NCBI RefSeq assembly: GCF_002260525.1
Contig: NZ_MRYI01000009.1
Coordinates: 124,001-188,000 of the forward strand
DNA from: Hahella sp. CCB-MM4
Lineage (GTDB): Bacteria; Pseudomonadota; Gammaproteobacteria; Pseudomonadales; Oleiphilaceae
Direction: 5' to 3'
DNA: 64,000 bases
This document shows positions 8,302 through 16,828 of this stretch, one piece after another (positions within the stretch are counted from its first letter, which is position 1; every line of letters starts with the position of its first letter). Under the pieces are notes generated by a model. The model saw only the letters and a list, made by a program, of their open reading frames with translations. It did no database searches and had not been told where the DNA came from. A program made the position numbers and the translations under genes.

Positions 8302-8910
8302 ATGTCCACTGTGTCTTTCCTTCGCTCAATCAAACAACGTTTCCCTTCTTCTCCTTTGGGCTTTGCGCCCGATCCCCTGGAAGTATTCAAGCGCCCTATG
8401 TTTTATGCCGCGACACCCTTCAGAACATTGCCCTCGCAGGTACAGTGTCTGGTGATGAGGCAAATTATTGAACGGATATTGGGGGACCGTATTGCTGAGG
8501 GGGATTTTGATAGTCTGGTCAGCAGACGGGTTCGAATATCGGTGGTCGATATGAACCTGGATTTGGAATTCGGTTTGTCGCCGCAGCGAAATGTGGTGGT
8601 TACCAAAGGACAGGACGCGGATACCGAAATTCGGGGGGATGCCCTGGCATTTATGCAGATTGCCACTCATAGCGTTGATCCGGATACGCTTTTCTTCCAA
8701 CGCCGGTTGTTGATTTTGGGCGATACGGAGCTTGGACATGAAGTGAAGAACCTAATGGACAGCGTTGATATTGAGCAGATCCCCCGGCCGTTGCAGAATC
8801 TGATTAACCGCTGGTGCCTCAGAGTGATCAAAGCACATCAATGGGGAGAACAGCTGGGGGCTGCATTACAGTATCGTGTGCCTTTGCAGCAGGCAGAATC
8901 ACATCAATGA
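8302..8910 (+). CDS. ubiT: UbiT, SCP2-domain lipid-binding factor for anaerobic ubiquinone synthesis
   Basis: A small SCP2 (sterol carrier protein 2) domain protein, about 202 residues from the chosen start. The domain covers roughly residues 45-170 of this form (ILGDRIAEGDFDSLVSRRVR, then TEIRGDALAFMQIA and FFQRRLLILGDTELGHEVKN). UbiT binds prenylated ubiquinone intermediates and works with UbiU and UbiV. In-frame ATGs also exist at 8248 and 8287. The first overlaps the FNR box, and the predicted transcript would start near 8283, so 8302 (or 8287) is more likely. A hairpin directly follows the stop. Confidence 0.88.
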   Translation: MSTVSFLRSIKQRFPSSPLGFAPDPLEVFKRPMFYAATPFRTLPSQVQCLVMRQIIERILGDRIAEGDFDSLVSRRVRISVVDMNLDLEFGLSPQRNVVVTKGQDADTEIRGDALAFMQIATHSVDPDTLFFQRRLLILGDTELGHEVKNLMDSVDIEQIPRPLQNLINRWCLRVIKAHQWGEQLGAALQYRVPLQQAESHQ

Positions 8911-8930
8911 AGAGACGCTTTAGCGCCTCT
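8911..8930. terminator. Hairpin between convergent ubiT and ppiC
   Basis: agagacgctttagcgcctct folds into a 9-bp stem (one G-U type pair) with a two-base centre, immediately after the ubiT stop and 24 bases from the end of the convergent ppiC-like gene. There is no strong T-run, so it may act as a weak bidirectional terminator or 3'-end stabiliser. Confidence 0.5.
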
Positions 8931-8953
8931 TCATCTGTTCTTGGCAAAAACGA

Positions 8954-9706
8954 TTATTGAATAAGAGGCGATTCAGCAATCTCGTAGCCTTCAATTTCGG
9001 CACTGTCTGCCAAACGCCTCAGGTAATCGGCAACAGCCTGTCGTTCAGCTCGTTCCTCAAGATAATGACGAATCGTTTCAACGACCATCTCGTAGGGAAG
9101 CTGTTGCCCGGGAATGCTACGATCGATATACACCACATGCACACCGTAACGACTTTCAACAGGGTGACGCATAAGTCCGGTTTCGGCACGGAATAATACC
9201 TTTTCAAATTCGGCCACGGTTTGTCCCTGTGACACCTGGCCCAGAGATCCCCCGGTGGCTTTGGAGGGACACTCCGAAAACTTCTCTGCCAGCTTTGCAA
9301 ATTCGTCCGGCGATTCCTCTAATCGTTTTATCAGCGCTTCAGCCTGAGCGACACTATCACTCCGTTTTTTGGCGTCATCGGGGGCGGCCCCGAGCAGAAT
9401 ATGCCTTGCCTCAACCAAAGGAGAACTGCTGAATTCCACGGGGTGGCTATCATAAAAGCGGACACACTCCTCTTCAGTGGGATGAGGTATTTCCACTTCC
9501 TTTTCAATAAGCATTTCCAGTAAATCGTCCGTGTTATCTGCTTTCAGACCGAGTGAATCGGCCCTTTGACACAATAACTCCTTGATCACCAGAGAGCGGG
9601 TGGCAGCCTGTTGAGCATCGTCTACTGTCGTCGATGGGAAGAACTGCATTTCGCTATAGATCTGGTCCGGCGTAATTTCGGTACCGTTGACGAGGATGGA
9701 ATTCAT
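8954..9706 (-). CDS. PpiC-type peptidyl-prolyl isomerase of the nar operon
   Basis: A 250-residue parvulin/NifM-like protein. The N-terminal 90 residues are helical (SurA/NifM-like) and the parvulin domain spans about residues 95-200 (EARHILLGAAPDD, KFSECPSKATGGSLGQVSQG, HPVESRYGVHVVYI). There is no signal peptide, so it is cytoplasmic. It is the last gene after narI on the same strand, a position where Pseudomonas nar operons also carry a parvulin, and it presumably helps fold or mature the reductase. A strong GC hairpin (9761-9780) lies between narI and this gene and may lower its expression. Confidence 0.9.
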   Translation of the reverse strand: MNSILVNGTEITPDQIYSEMQFFPSTTVDDAQQAATRSLVIKELLCQRADSLGLKADNTDDLLEMLIEKEVEIPHPTEEECVRFYDSHPVEFSSSPLVEARHILLGAAPDDAKKRSDSVAQAEALIKRLEESPDEFAKLAEKFSECPSKATGGSLGQVSQGQTVAEFEKVLFRAETGLMRHPVESRYGVHVVYIDRSIPGQQLPYEMVVETIRHYLEERAERQAVADYLRRLADSAEIEGYEIAESPLIQ

Positions 9707-9760
9707 GTTGATGTCCCGGTATTCGGTGGGTTGTGACTCGGTGTCTGGCTGAAAGGATCA

Positions 9761-9780
9761 GCGGGCCCGAGGGGGCCCGC
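9761..9780. other. GC-rich hairpin in the narI-ppiC gap
   Basis: gcgggccc and gggcccgc form a perfect 8-bp stem around the loop gagg, 10 bases after the end of narI. There is no T-run on the minus strand, so it looks more like an mRNA-processing or attenuating element inside the operon than a full terminator. Confidence 0.6.
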
Positions 9781-9790
9781 ATGTATCTCC

Positions 9791-10480
9791 TCAGGATCTG
9801 GCGATGCCGCGTACCACTTGGTAGTTGCGCGTAAAGTAACGTACTGGAATGCTCCAGACATGTACCAGACGGCTGAACGGGAACAGCAGGAACAGGGTCA
9901 TGCCGAGGACGATATGAAGCTTGTAGATGATATGCACATCTTCCATCACGCCCGCTGCCTGGGCAGCATTGAATGTCACGATGGATTGCGCCCAATTCAT
10001 CATCTTCAGCATTTCTGCACCATCCATATGACCTGCGGAGACAAATATGCTGAGCAGGCCGAGGCAGAGTTGCGCAAACAGCAGCAACAGAATCGCGATA
10101 TCCATGTTAGTGGAAGAGGCTCTGACTCTGGGATTGGTCAGACGACGCTTGATAAGAATGACCAGTCCAAAGAAACAGATGATACCGAACAGGCCGCCAA
10201 CGCCCATGGCGACACCCTGTTTGAAGCTGGCTGAAATGCCAAAGGCATGCCAAACCGCAACGGGTGTCAGAAGACCGACGAAGTGTCCCAGAAGAATGGC
10301 GATGACCCCGATGTGGAACAGGATGCTGCCAATACGGAGTTGTTTGCTTTCCAATATCTGGCTGGAAGCCGTCTTCCAGGTATATTGGTCCCGATCATAG
10401 CGGATCAGGCTTCCGACCAGGAAGACCGCCAGTGCCACGTAGGGATAGACGGCCAGGAATAAGGTATTGAGGTAGCTCAT
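9791..10480 (-). CDS. narI: NarI, cytochrome b subunit of membrane nitrate reductase
   Basis: A 229-residue inner-membrane diheme cytochrome b that oxidises quinol and passes electrons to NarH. Five membrane helices are visible, starting with residues 5-25 and including one near 90-110. The heme-ligand histidines are in LFHIGV and LGHFVG (second helix) and in YKLHIVLG and RLVHVWS (last helix), matching the NarI pattern. It lies 9 bases downstream of narJ on the same strand. Length is normal. Confidence 0.96.
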   Translation of the reverse strand: MSYLNTLFLAVYPYVALAVFLVGSLIRYDRDQYTWKTASSQILESKQLRIGSILFHIGVIAILLGHFVGLLTPVAVWHAFGISASFKQGVAMGVGGLFGIICFFGLVILIKRRLTNPRVRASSTNMDIAILLLLFAQLCLGLLSIFVSAGHMDGAEMLKMMNWAQSIVTFNAAQAAGVMEDVHIIYKLHIVLGMTLFLLFPFSRLVHVWSIPVRYFTRNYQVVRGIARS

Positions 10481-10489
10481 AGGAATCTC

Positions 10490-11221
10490 CTAAGACCGGG
10501 TCATGTTCAATGGTTGGGAAATCGGGGCTTCCACCCACTGTACGGTGCTGACATCGTCACACCGTTGGGCGGGGGAAGGCCGGTAACGGCTGCTCGGGCA
10601 ACTGTTGTTGTCCGGTGCGGTAAAGGACACAGCTTCTTCCTCCCAGATTTTGTCCAGAGCTTCGGGAGTATCATCACGTTCCTCACCGGCCACCTGCTTG
10701 CGCAGTTCTGCCAGATCAACTTCCACATCGGCTATCCGGAGCAGAGCACCCATCACCAGGGTGTAATCACTCTCACGTTCTTCCAGGCGTGCCTGCAATA
10801 AGGTGAGTACATGGGCGACATCCATGACCCATCCCAGAGCCTGATTGCCCTGGGTAGCTGCAAATTCAAGATAGACCGGCAGGTAGTCGGGCAACTCGCG
10901 TACAGAGAGTTCAAGACCGGCATCGCGATATTGTCGTAACAATTCCACCATCGCCTGACCACGATCACGGGACTCTCCATGAACGTGCTCAAACAGATGC
11001 AAGGATACCGACCGGCCGCGCTCGAACAGCCCGTCGTACTCGCTTTGCCAGTCCAGAAGATCTTTTTCTCTGGCCTGATGGATAAACAGCGTCAGCGATT
11101 CCCGCGCCAGAAGGGGGATACTGGAATCCTCTCTGACCAGGTTCTCAATCAGGTCGAGATTTCCATGAACCTCCTGAGTCGGGTAGTCCAGCAGGGTGGC
11201 AATCAATCTCAGAGCTTTCAT
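10490..11221 (-). CDS. narJ: NarJ, nitrate reductase assembly chaperone
   Basis: A 243-residue TorD/NarJ-family cytoplasmic chaperone needed for molybdenum cofactor insertion into NarG. Typical segments are LRLIATLLDYPTQEV at the start, YDGLFERGRSVSLHLFEHVHGESRDRGQAM and the following ELPDYLPVYLEFAA. The last 40 residues are Pro/Ser-rich and not conserved in the family. Its start codon coincides with the end of narH (one-base overlap), indicating translational coupling. Confidence 0.95.
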   Translation of the reverse strand: MKALRLIATLLDYPTQEVHGNLDLIENLVREDSSIPLLARESLTLFIHQAREKDLLDWQSEYDGLFERGRSVSLHLFEHVHGESRDRGQAMVELLRQYRDAGLELSVRELPDYLPVYLEFAATQGNQALGWVMDVAHVLTLLQARLEERESDYTLVMGALLRIADVEVDLAELRKQVAGEERDDTPEALDKIWEEEAVSFTAPDNNSCPSSRYRPSPAQRCDDVSTVQWVEAPISQPLNMTRS

Positions 11222-12762
11222 TACACATCCTCCTGAATGGCCGGTATGACCTGACGGACCGCAGCGTCCTTGCCTCCGAACAGATTCACCGAATTGTCAC
11301 CGGTAGAGCATCCGTTGCCGAAGCTGAAACCACAGCTGCTCTTCATGTCGTAAGCGTTTTCTGCGTATGCCCGGTGGGTCGTCGGGATCACGAAACGATC
11401 TTCATAGTTGGCCAGGGCCATGATCCGATACATGTCTTCCACCAGGGCCTTGCTCAGTCCTACCTGGGCCAGAACTTCCAGATCTTCCACCTGATCAACA
11501 TGTTTGCTGCGCATGTAAGCCCGCATGGCAATCATGCGTTCCAGCGCCCGGATAATCGGGGCTTCGTCGCCAGCCGTCAGCAGGTTCGCCAGATAACGCA
11601 GAGGGATACGAAGGCTCTTGAGATCCGGGATTTCCCCGTTCATACCAACGTGGCCTTGCTCCACGGCGTTCTGGATCGGACTCAATGGCGGAACGTACCA
11701 GACCATCGGCAGCGTGCGATATTCCGGGTGCAGCGGAAGAGCGACTTTCCAGTCGATGGCCATTTTATAGACCGGTGAGTTCTGTGCAGCTTCCAGCCAG
11801 GCTTCAGGAATCCCTTCTTTGCGGGCAGCGGCGCGAACCTTTGGATCGTTCGGATCCAGGAAAATGTCGCATTGGGCCTGATACAGATCCTTGTCGTTGG
11901 TGGTAGAGGCTGCCTGTTCAATGCGATCCGCATCGTACAGCAGCACTCCCAGGTAGCGGATACGGCCGACACAGGTTTCGGAACAGACGGTGGGTTGTCC
12001 GGACTCAATCCTTGGATAGCAGAAAATACATTTTTCGGACTTGCCGCTCTTCCAGTTGTAGTAGATTTTTTTGTACGGACAGGCAGAAACACACATTCTC
12101 CAGCCCCGGCATTTATCCTGGTCGATCAGGACGATGCCGTCCTCTTCCCGCTTGTAGATGGCCCCGCTGGGGCAGGAAGCCACACAAGCCGGGTTGAGAC
12201 AGTGCTCACACAGACGGGGCAGGTACATCATGAAGGTTTTCTCAAACTCGCCATAGATGTCCGCCTGGACCTGATCAAAGTTTTTGTCCTTGCGACGCTT
12301 GGCGAACTCGGTACCCAGAATCTCTTCCCAGTTGGGACCCCATTCGATTTTCTCCATGCGCTGGCCGGAAATCAGCGACCGTGGCCGTGCGGTGGGCTGG
12401 TGCTTCATGTCCGGTGCGTTATGCAGGTGCTGATAGTCGTAGTCGAACGGTTCGTAGTACTCGTCGATGGTCGGAAGGTCCGGATTGGCAAAGATATTGG
12501 CCAGAACCCGGTGACGACCACCAATGCGTGGTTGCAGTTTCTTGGTGCCGTTGCCTTTCAGGGTCCAGCCACCTTTCCACTTATCCTGGTTCTCCCATTC
12601 TTTTGGATAGCCGATTCCAGGTTTGGTTTCGACGTTGTTGAACCAGGCATACTCCACCCCTTCACGTGAGGTCCACACGTTTTTACAGGTGATCGAGCAG
12701 GTGTGGCATCCGATACATTTGTCCAGGTTCAGGACCATGCCGATTTGTGCACGTACTTTCAT
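11221..12762 (-). CDS. narH: NarH, iron-sulfur subunit of nitrate reductase
   Basis: The electron-transfer subunit with three 4Fe-4S clusters and one 3Fe-4S cluster. The start at 12762 (MKVRAQIGMVLNLDKCIGCH) is preferred to 12822 because GAGGAG lies 9 bases upstream, it matches known NarH and it does not overlap narG. Cluster motifs are CIGCHTCSITCKNVW near residue 16, CEHCLNPACVASCPSGA near residue 185, and CRGWRMCVSACPYKK, where Trp replaces a Cys as expected for the 3Fe-4S site, followed by CIFCYPR. The protein is 513 residues, the usual length. It is 13 bases downstream of narG. Confidence 0.96.
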   Translation of the reverse strand: MKVRAQIGMVLNLDKCIGCHTCSITCKNVWTSREGVEYAWFNNVETKPGIGYPKEWENQDKWKGGWTLKGNGTKKLQPRIGGRHRVLANIFANPDLPTIDEYYEPFDYDYQHLHNAPDMKHQPTARPRSLISGQRMEKIEWGPNWEEILGTEFAKRRKDKNFDQVQADIYGEFEKTFMMYLPRLCEHCLNPACVASCPSGAIYKREEDGIVLIDQDKCRGWRMCVSACPYKKIYYNWKSGKSEKCIFCYPRIESGQPTVCSETCVGRIRYLGVLLYDADRIEQAASTTNDKDLYQAQCDIFLDPNDPKVRAAARKEGIPEAWLEAAQNSPVYKMAIDWKVALPLHPEYRTLPMVWYVPPLSPIQNAVEQGHVGMNGEIPDLKSLRIPLRYLANLLTAGDEAPIIRALERMIAMRAYMRSKHVDQVEDLEVLAQVGLSKALVEDMYRIMALANYEDRFVIPTTHRAYAENAYDMKSSCGFSFGNGCSTGDNSVNLFGGKDAAVRQVIPAIQEDV

Positions 12763-12775
12763 CTCGCGTATCTCC

Positions 12776-15700
12776 TCACTCGGTCGCAGACAGGGTGTCA
12801 GCAGGCCCGTCCAGCCATTCAACTTGGTTCATCTTGCGGACGATAACGAATTCGTCCCGGTTACAACCGACAGTGCCGTAGTAGTTAAAGCCGTAGGACT
12901 GTTGAACATAGCCTCCAATCATGTGCGTCGGCTTCATTACCGCCCGGGTTACTGAGTTGTGGATACCACCGCGTGTTTTAGTGGTCTCGGCTCCCGGAGT
13001 ATTGATGATCCTTTCCTGGGCGTGGTACATCATTGCCATACCCTGTGGAACACGTTGGGAAACAACCGCCCGGCAGGCGATGGCTCCGTTCACGTTGAAC
13101 ACCTCAATCCAGTCGTTATCCACAATGCCGGCTGCCTTGGCATCCTGTTCGCTCATCCACACAATGGGTCCGCCCCGGGACAGGGTCAGCATCAACAGGT
13201 TGTCGGAGTAGGTGCTGTGAATCCCCCATTTCTGGTGCGGAGTGATCCAGTTCAATAGGATCTCTTTGTTGCCGTTACCATGCTTATTCAGCACCGGATC
13301 GGTGGTTTTCAGGTTGATGGGCGGCTTGTAAAGACACATGGTCTCACCGAAGTCGCGCATCCATTCGTGGTCCTGATAGAACTGCTGGCGGCCGGTGACA
13401 GTACGCCAAGGGATCTGCTCATGTACGTTGGTATAACCGGCGTTGTAGCTTACATGCTCGTCTTCCAGCCCAGACCAGGTGGGAGAAGAAATGATCTTGC
13501 GCGGTTGCGCCACGATGTCCCGGAAGCGGATTTTTTCCTCTTCCTTCGGACGTGCCAGATGAGTGTGATCCAGGCCGGTAATTTCGCTGAGTGCCGCCCA
13601 GGCTTTCACGGCTACCTGACCGTTGGTTTCTGGTGCCAGGGACAGGATGACTTCAGCCGCATCGATGGCCGTTTCGATTTTTGGCCTGCCGCCGCGGGCA
13701 TTATCTTCCTGGTGCGTCAGGTTGAGTTTGCCCAGGAATTCCACTTCTGCTTTGGTATCCCAGGTAATGCCTTTGCCGCCGTTGCCCAGATTTTCAAGCA
13801 ATGGACCCAGCGAGGTGAAGCGGTGATAGGTGTTGGGATAATCCCGTTCCACCACGACCATGCTAGGTGCAGTTTTACCGGGAATCAGTTCACATTCACC
13901 TTTCCACCAGCTTTTAACACCGAATGGCTGGGCAATTTCGGCTGGGGTGTCGTGCAATATGGGCAGCGTCACCAGGTCTTTTTCAACGCCAAGATGGCCT
14001 TTCACGGTTTGTGAAAACGCTTTGGCGATTCCCTTGAAGATATCCCAGTCACTGCGCGCTTCCCAAACCGGATCCACAGCTTTACTGAGCGGGTGGATGA
14101 ACGGGTGCATGTCAGAGGTATTCAGGTCGTCCTTTTCGTACCAGGTCGCAGTCGGCAACACGATATCTGAATACAGACAGGTGGTAGACATCCGGAAATC
14201 CAGCGTTACCAGGAGATCCACTTTGCCTTCAGGGGCTTCATCCCGCCAGGTCACGTCTTCCGGTTTTTTGCCGCCCATTTCGCCAAGGTCTTTCCCAAGC
14301 AGTCCGTGCTTGGTTCCCAACAGATGGCGCAGCATGTATTCATGGCCCTTACCGGATGAACCCAGTAGGTTGGAGCGCCAGATAAACATATTGCGCGGAT
14401 AGTTCTGTGGGTTGTCGGGATCTTCACAGGCAAACTTGAGCGAGCCGTCTTTCAGGTGCTCGATGGCAAACTCTTTGGGATCCTTACCGGCTTTTTCAGC
14501 AGCCTTGGTCAGCTCCAGCGGGTTCATGCCCAACTGTGGTGCTGAAGGCAGCCATCCCATGCGCTCTGCGCGGGTGTTGTAATCGATGATGGAGCCGGTC
14601 CACTTGGATTTGTCCGCAAGAGGGGAGACCACTTCGGCCATTTCCAACTTCTCATAGCGCCACTGATCGGAATGGTTATAGAAGAATGAGGTGCCGTTCA
14701 TATGGCGTGGCGGACGCTGCCAGTCGAGAGCAAACGCCAGAGGTTGCCAGCCGGTTTGTGGACGCAGCTTTTCCTGCCCGACGTAGTGTGCCCAACCGCC
14801 GCCGCTTTGACCGATACAACCGCACATCATCAGCATGTTGATCAGGCCGCGGTAGTTCATGTCCATGTGATACCAGTGGTTGAGTGCGGCACCTACAATG
14901 ACCATGGAACGTCCCTGAGTCTTGTCCGCGTTGCGGGCGAATTCTCTGGCGACACGAATAACGGCTTCACGGGGCACACCGGTAATGGCTTCCTGCCATG
15001 CGGGGGAGTAAGGCTGATTATCATCAAAGCTGCTGGCGCAGTTAGGATCGTTATAGCCGTTATCCACGCCATAGTTGGCCAGGGTCAGGTCAAACACTGT
15101 GGCCACCTGGACCTGGCTGCCGTCTGCCAGCGTCAGGGTTTTAACCGGAACTTTGCGGTAAATCAGATTGTCGTGATCCGTATGCTGGAAGTAATCCAAC
15201 TCGTGTTCCAGGCTTCCGAAGTAAGGGAAAGCAACATCGGCGATAGCATCATGATGCTCTTTCTGGCTCAGGCGCAAGGTGACGTCTTTGCCGTCTTTTC
15301 CTTCACGTGGCTGGATATTCCATTTACCTTTCTCGCCCCAGCGATAGCCCACAGAGCCGAGTGGTGATACCAGTTCGCTATCCTGTTCATTGATCGCAAT
15401 GGTTTTCCACTCAGGATTGTTTTCCTGGTTCAGGTTGTCGGCCAGGTCAGAAGCCCGAAGGAAGCGGTCCTGAATCAGTTTGCCGTCGTGTTCTTTGAGC
15501 ATGACCAGCATGGGCATGTCAGTCGTGCGGCGTACGTAATCAGTGAAGTACGCGCTGGGCTGGTCCACATGGAATTCTTTCAGAATCACATGGCCAAACG
15601 CCATGGCCAACGCTGCGTCGGTACCTTGTTTAGGTGCCAGCCAGGTATCACCAAATTTGGATGCTTCGGAATAGTCGGAGGTGATGACACAGGTCTTGGT

Positions 15701-16525
15701 GCCTTTGTAACGCACTTCAGTCAGGAAGTGTGCATCGGGCGTACGGGTCTGGGGAACGTTGGAGCCCCAGACAATAATATAGTTGGAGTTGTACCAGTCG
15801 GCAGATTCGGGAACATCGGTCTGCTCACCCCAGATTTGTGGTGAAGCTGGCGGCAGGTCGCAGTACCAGTCGTAAAAGCTCAGGCAGTTACCGCCGATCA
15901 GTGACAGGTAGCGTGCGCCTGCGGCATAGGACACCATGGACATGGCCGGAATCGGTGAGAAACCGGTAACACGGTCAGGACCGTACTTCTTGGCGGTATA
16001 TACGTTGGCTGCGGCGATGATTTCATTGATTTCATCCCAGTCGCCACGTACAAAGCCACCCATCCCACGACGCTGTTTATAGGACTTCGCCTTGGCCGGA
16101 TTTTCGACAATACTGGACCAGGCGTCGACCGGATCATCATGCTGTTGGCGGGCTTCTCTCCACAGCTTGATCAGATGCTTGCGTACTTTTGGATATTTCA
16201 GGCGATTGGCGCTATAGATATACCAGGAGTAGCTGGCCCCACGGGGACAACCGCGCGGCTCATGATTGGGAAGATCCGGGCGGGTGCGGGGGTAGTCGGT
16301 CTGCTGGGTTTCCCAGGTGACCAGACCGTCTTTTACATAGATTTTCCAGCTACAGGAGCCTGTGCAGTTCACACCATGGGTGGAACGGACAATTTTGTCG
16401 TGTTGCCAGCGACGTCTGTAACCCTCCTCCCAGCTGCGATCGTCTGTGGTGGTGATGCCATGCCCCTCCGAAAAGGGTTCGCCCTTGCGTTTGAAGAACT
16501 GCAGGCGATCCAGAAAATGACTCAT
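12776..16525 (-). CDS. narG: NarG, catalytic molybdopterin subunit of nitrate reductase
   Basis: The 1249-residue cytoplasmic subunit that reduces nitrate to nitrite at a bis-MGD molybdenum centre. The FS0 cluster motif starts with His50, Cys54 and Cys58 (HGVNCTGSCSW). The motif SFYDWYCDLPPASPQ contains the conserved Asp that ligates molybdenum in E. coli NarG. No twin-arginine signal is present; the N-terminal SHFLDRLQFF remnant is typical. It is the first gene of narGHJI-ppiC. Upstream are an FNR-type box at 16624-16637 and a TAGAAT -10 element placed 41.5 bases apart from the predicted start. Confidence 0.97.
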   Translation of the reverse strand: MSHFLDRLQFFKRKGEPFSEGHGITTTDDRSWEEGYRRRWQHDKIVRSTHGVNCTGSCSWKIYVKDGLVTWETQQTDYPRTRPDLPNHEPRGCPRGASYSWYIYSANRLKYPKVRKHLIKLWREARQQHDDPVDAWSSIVENPAKAKSYKQRRGMGGFVRGDWDEINEIIAAANVYTAKKYGPDRVTGFSPIPAMSMVSYAAGARYLSLIGGNCLSFYDWYCDLPPASPQIWGEQTDVPESADWYNSNYIIVWGSNVPQTRTPDAHFLTEVRYKGTKTCVITSDYSEASKFGDTWLAPKQGTDAALAMAFGHVILKEFHVDQPSAYFTDYVRRTTDMPMLVMLKEHDGKLIQDRFLRASDLADNLNQENNPEWKTIAINEQDSELVSPLGSVGYRWGEKGKWNIQPREGKDGKDVTLRLSQKEHHDAIADVAFPYFGSLEHELDYFQHTDHDNLIYRKVPVKTLTLADGSQVQVATVFDLTLANYGVDNGYNDPNCASSFDDNQPYSPAWQEAITGVPREAVIRVAREFARNADKTQGRSMVIVGAALNHWYHMDMNYRGLINMLMMCGCIGQSGGGWAHYVGQEKLRPQTGWQPLAFALDWQRPPRHMNGTSFFYNHSDQWRYEKLEMAEVVSPLADKSKWTGSIIDYNTRAERMGWLPSAPQLGMNPLELTKAAEKAGKDPKEFAIEHLKDGSLKFACEDPDNPQNYPRNMFIWRSNLLGSSGKGHEYMLRHLLGTKHGLLGKDLGEMGGKKPEDVTWRDEAPEGKVDLLVTLDFRMSTTCLYSDIVLPTATWYEKDDLNTSDMHPFIHPLSKAVDPVWEARSDWDIFKGIAKAFSQTVKGHLGVEKDLVTLPILHDTPAEIAQPFGVKSWWKGECELIPGKTAPSMVVVERDYPNTYHRFTSLGPLLENLGNGGKGITWDTKAEVEFLGKLNLTHQEDNARGGRPKIETAIDAAEVILSLAPETNGQVAVKAWAALSEITGLDHTHLARPKEEEKIRFRDIVAQPRKIISSPTWSGLEDEHVSYNAGYTNVHEQIPWRTVTGRQQFYQDHEWMRDFGETMCLYKPPINLKTTDPVLNKHGNGNKEILLNWITPHQKWGIHSTYSDNLLMLTLSRGGPIVWMSEQDAKAAGIVDNDWIEVFNVNGAIACRAVVSQRVPQGMAMMYHAQERIINTPGAETTKTRGGIHNSVTRAVMKPTHMIGGYVQQSYGFNYYGTVGCNRDEFVIVRKMNQVEWLDGPADTLSATE

Positions 16526-16596
16526 GCTCGACTCCTCGTGGTATGAGCGCCTCCTGTACTTTTCAGGGGCGGCCGTGTTGAACCTCTGTCACGTTC

Positions 16597-16602
16597 ATTC
16601 TA
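16597..16602 (-). promoter_or_regulatory. Predicted -10 element of the narG promoter
   Basis: TAGAAT on the minus strand, one mismatch from TATAAT. It places the transcription start near 16589-16590, exactly 41.5 bases from the centre of the FNR-type box and about 64 bases before the narG start codon. Confidence 0.6.
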
Positions 16603-16623
16603 GGAGGGGTGTGGCAGGTAAGA

Positions 16624-16637
16624 TTGATCTGAGTCAA
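16624..16637. promoter_or_regulatory. FNR/ANR-type box upstream of narG
   Basis: TTGATCTGAGTCAA matches TTGAT-N4-ATCAA with one mismatch. It lies about 100 bases upstream of narG and 190 bases upstream of the divergent narX, so it may serve narG mainly. Confidence 0.75.
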
Positions 16638-16660
16638 AGAGTCTCAGGCGGTAATGTGGT

Positions 16661-16681
16661 GGGGTAGGCACATGCTACCCC
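16661..16681. promoter_or_regulatory. Inverted repeat with TACCCC cores, possible NarL site
   Basis: GGGGTAG, seven bases, then CTACCCC form a perfect 7-bp inverted repeat in the narG-narX intergenic region. The half-sites contain TACCCC, which agrees with the NarL heptamer TACYYMT core. The 7-base spacing differs from the 7-2-7 arrangement best known for NarL/NarP. The remaining part of the 303-base gap (16526-16828) shows no gene. Confidence 0.5.
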
Positions 16682-16828
16682 CAAAGAGGTAGTAGGAATT
16701 ATGAGAAAATATAAGTGATACAATGACTTGGTGTTGCAGGGCCTAAAGTTTCAAAGGTGGAGGGGTACGGTGAGTCTTTAGAGGTACTCCTTCCCTGGGT
16801 CTGCTGAAGTTACCTCAGGAACCGATGT

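Noticed and set aside
14702-15367. 221-residue frame on the plus strand inside narG
   Set aside because: It is antisense to strongly conserved narG coding sequence and shows no family features of its own.
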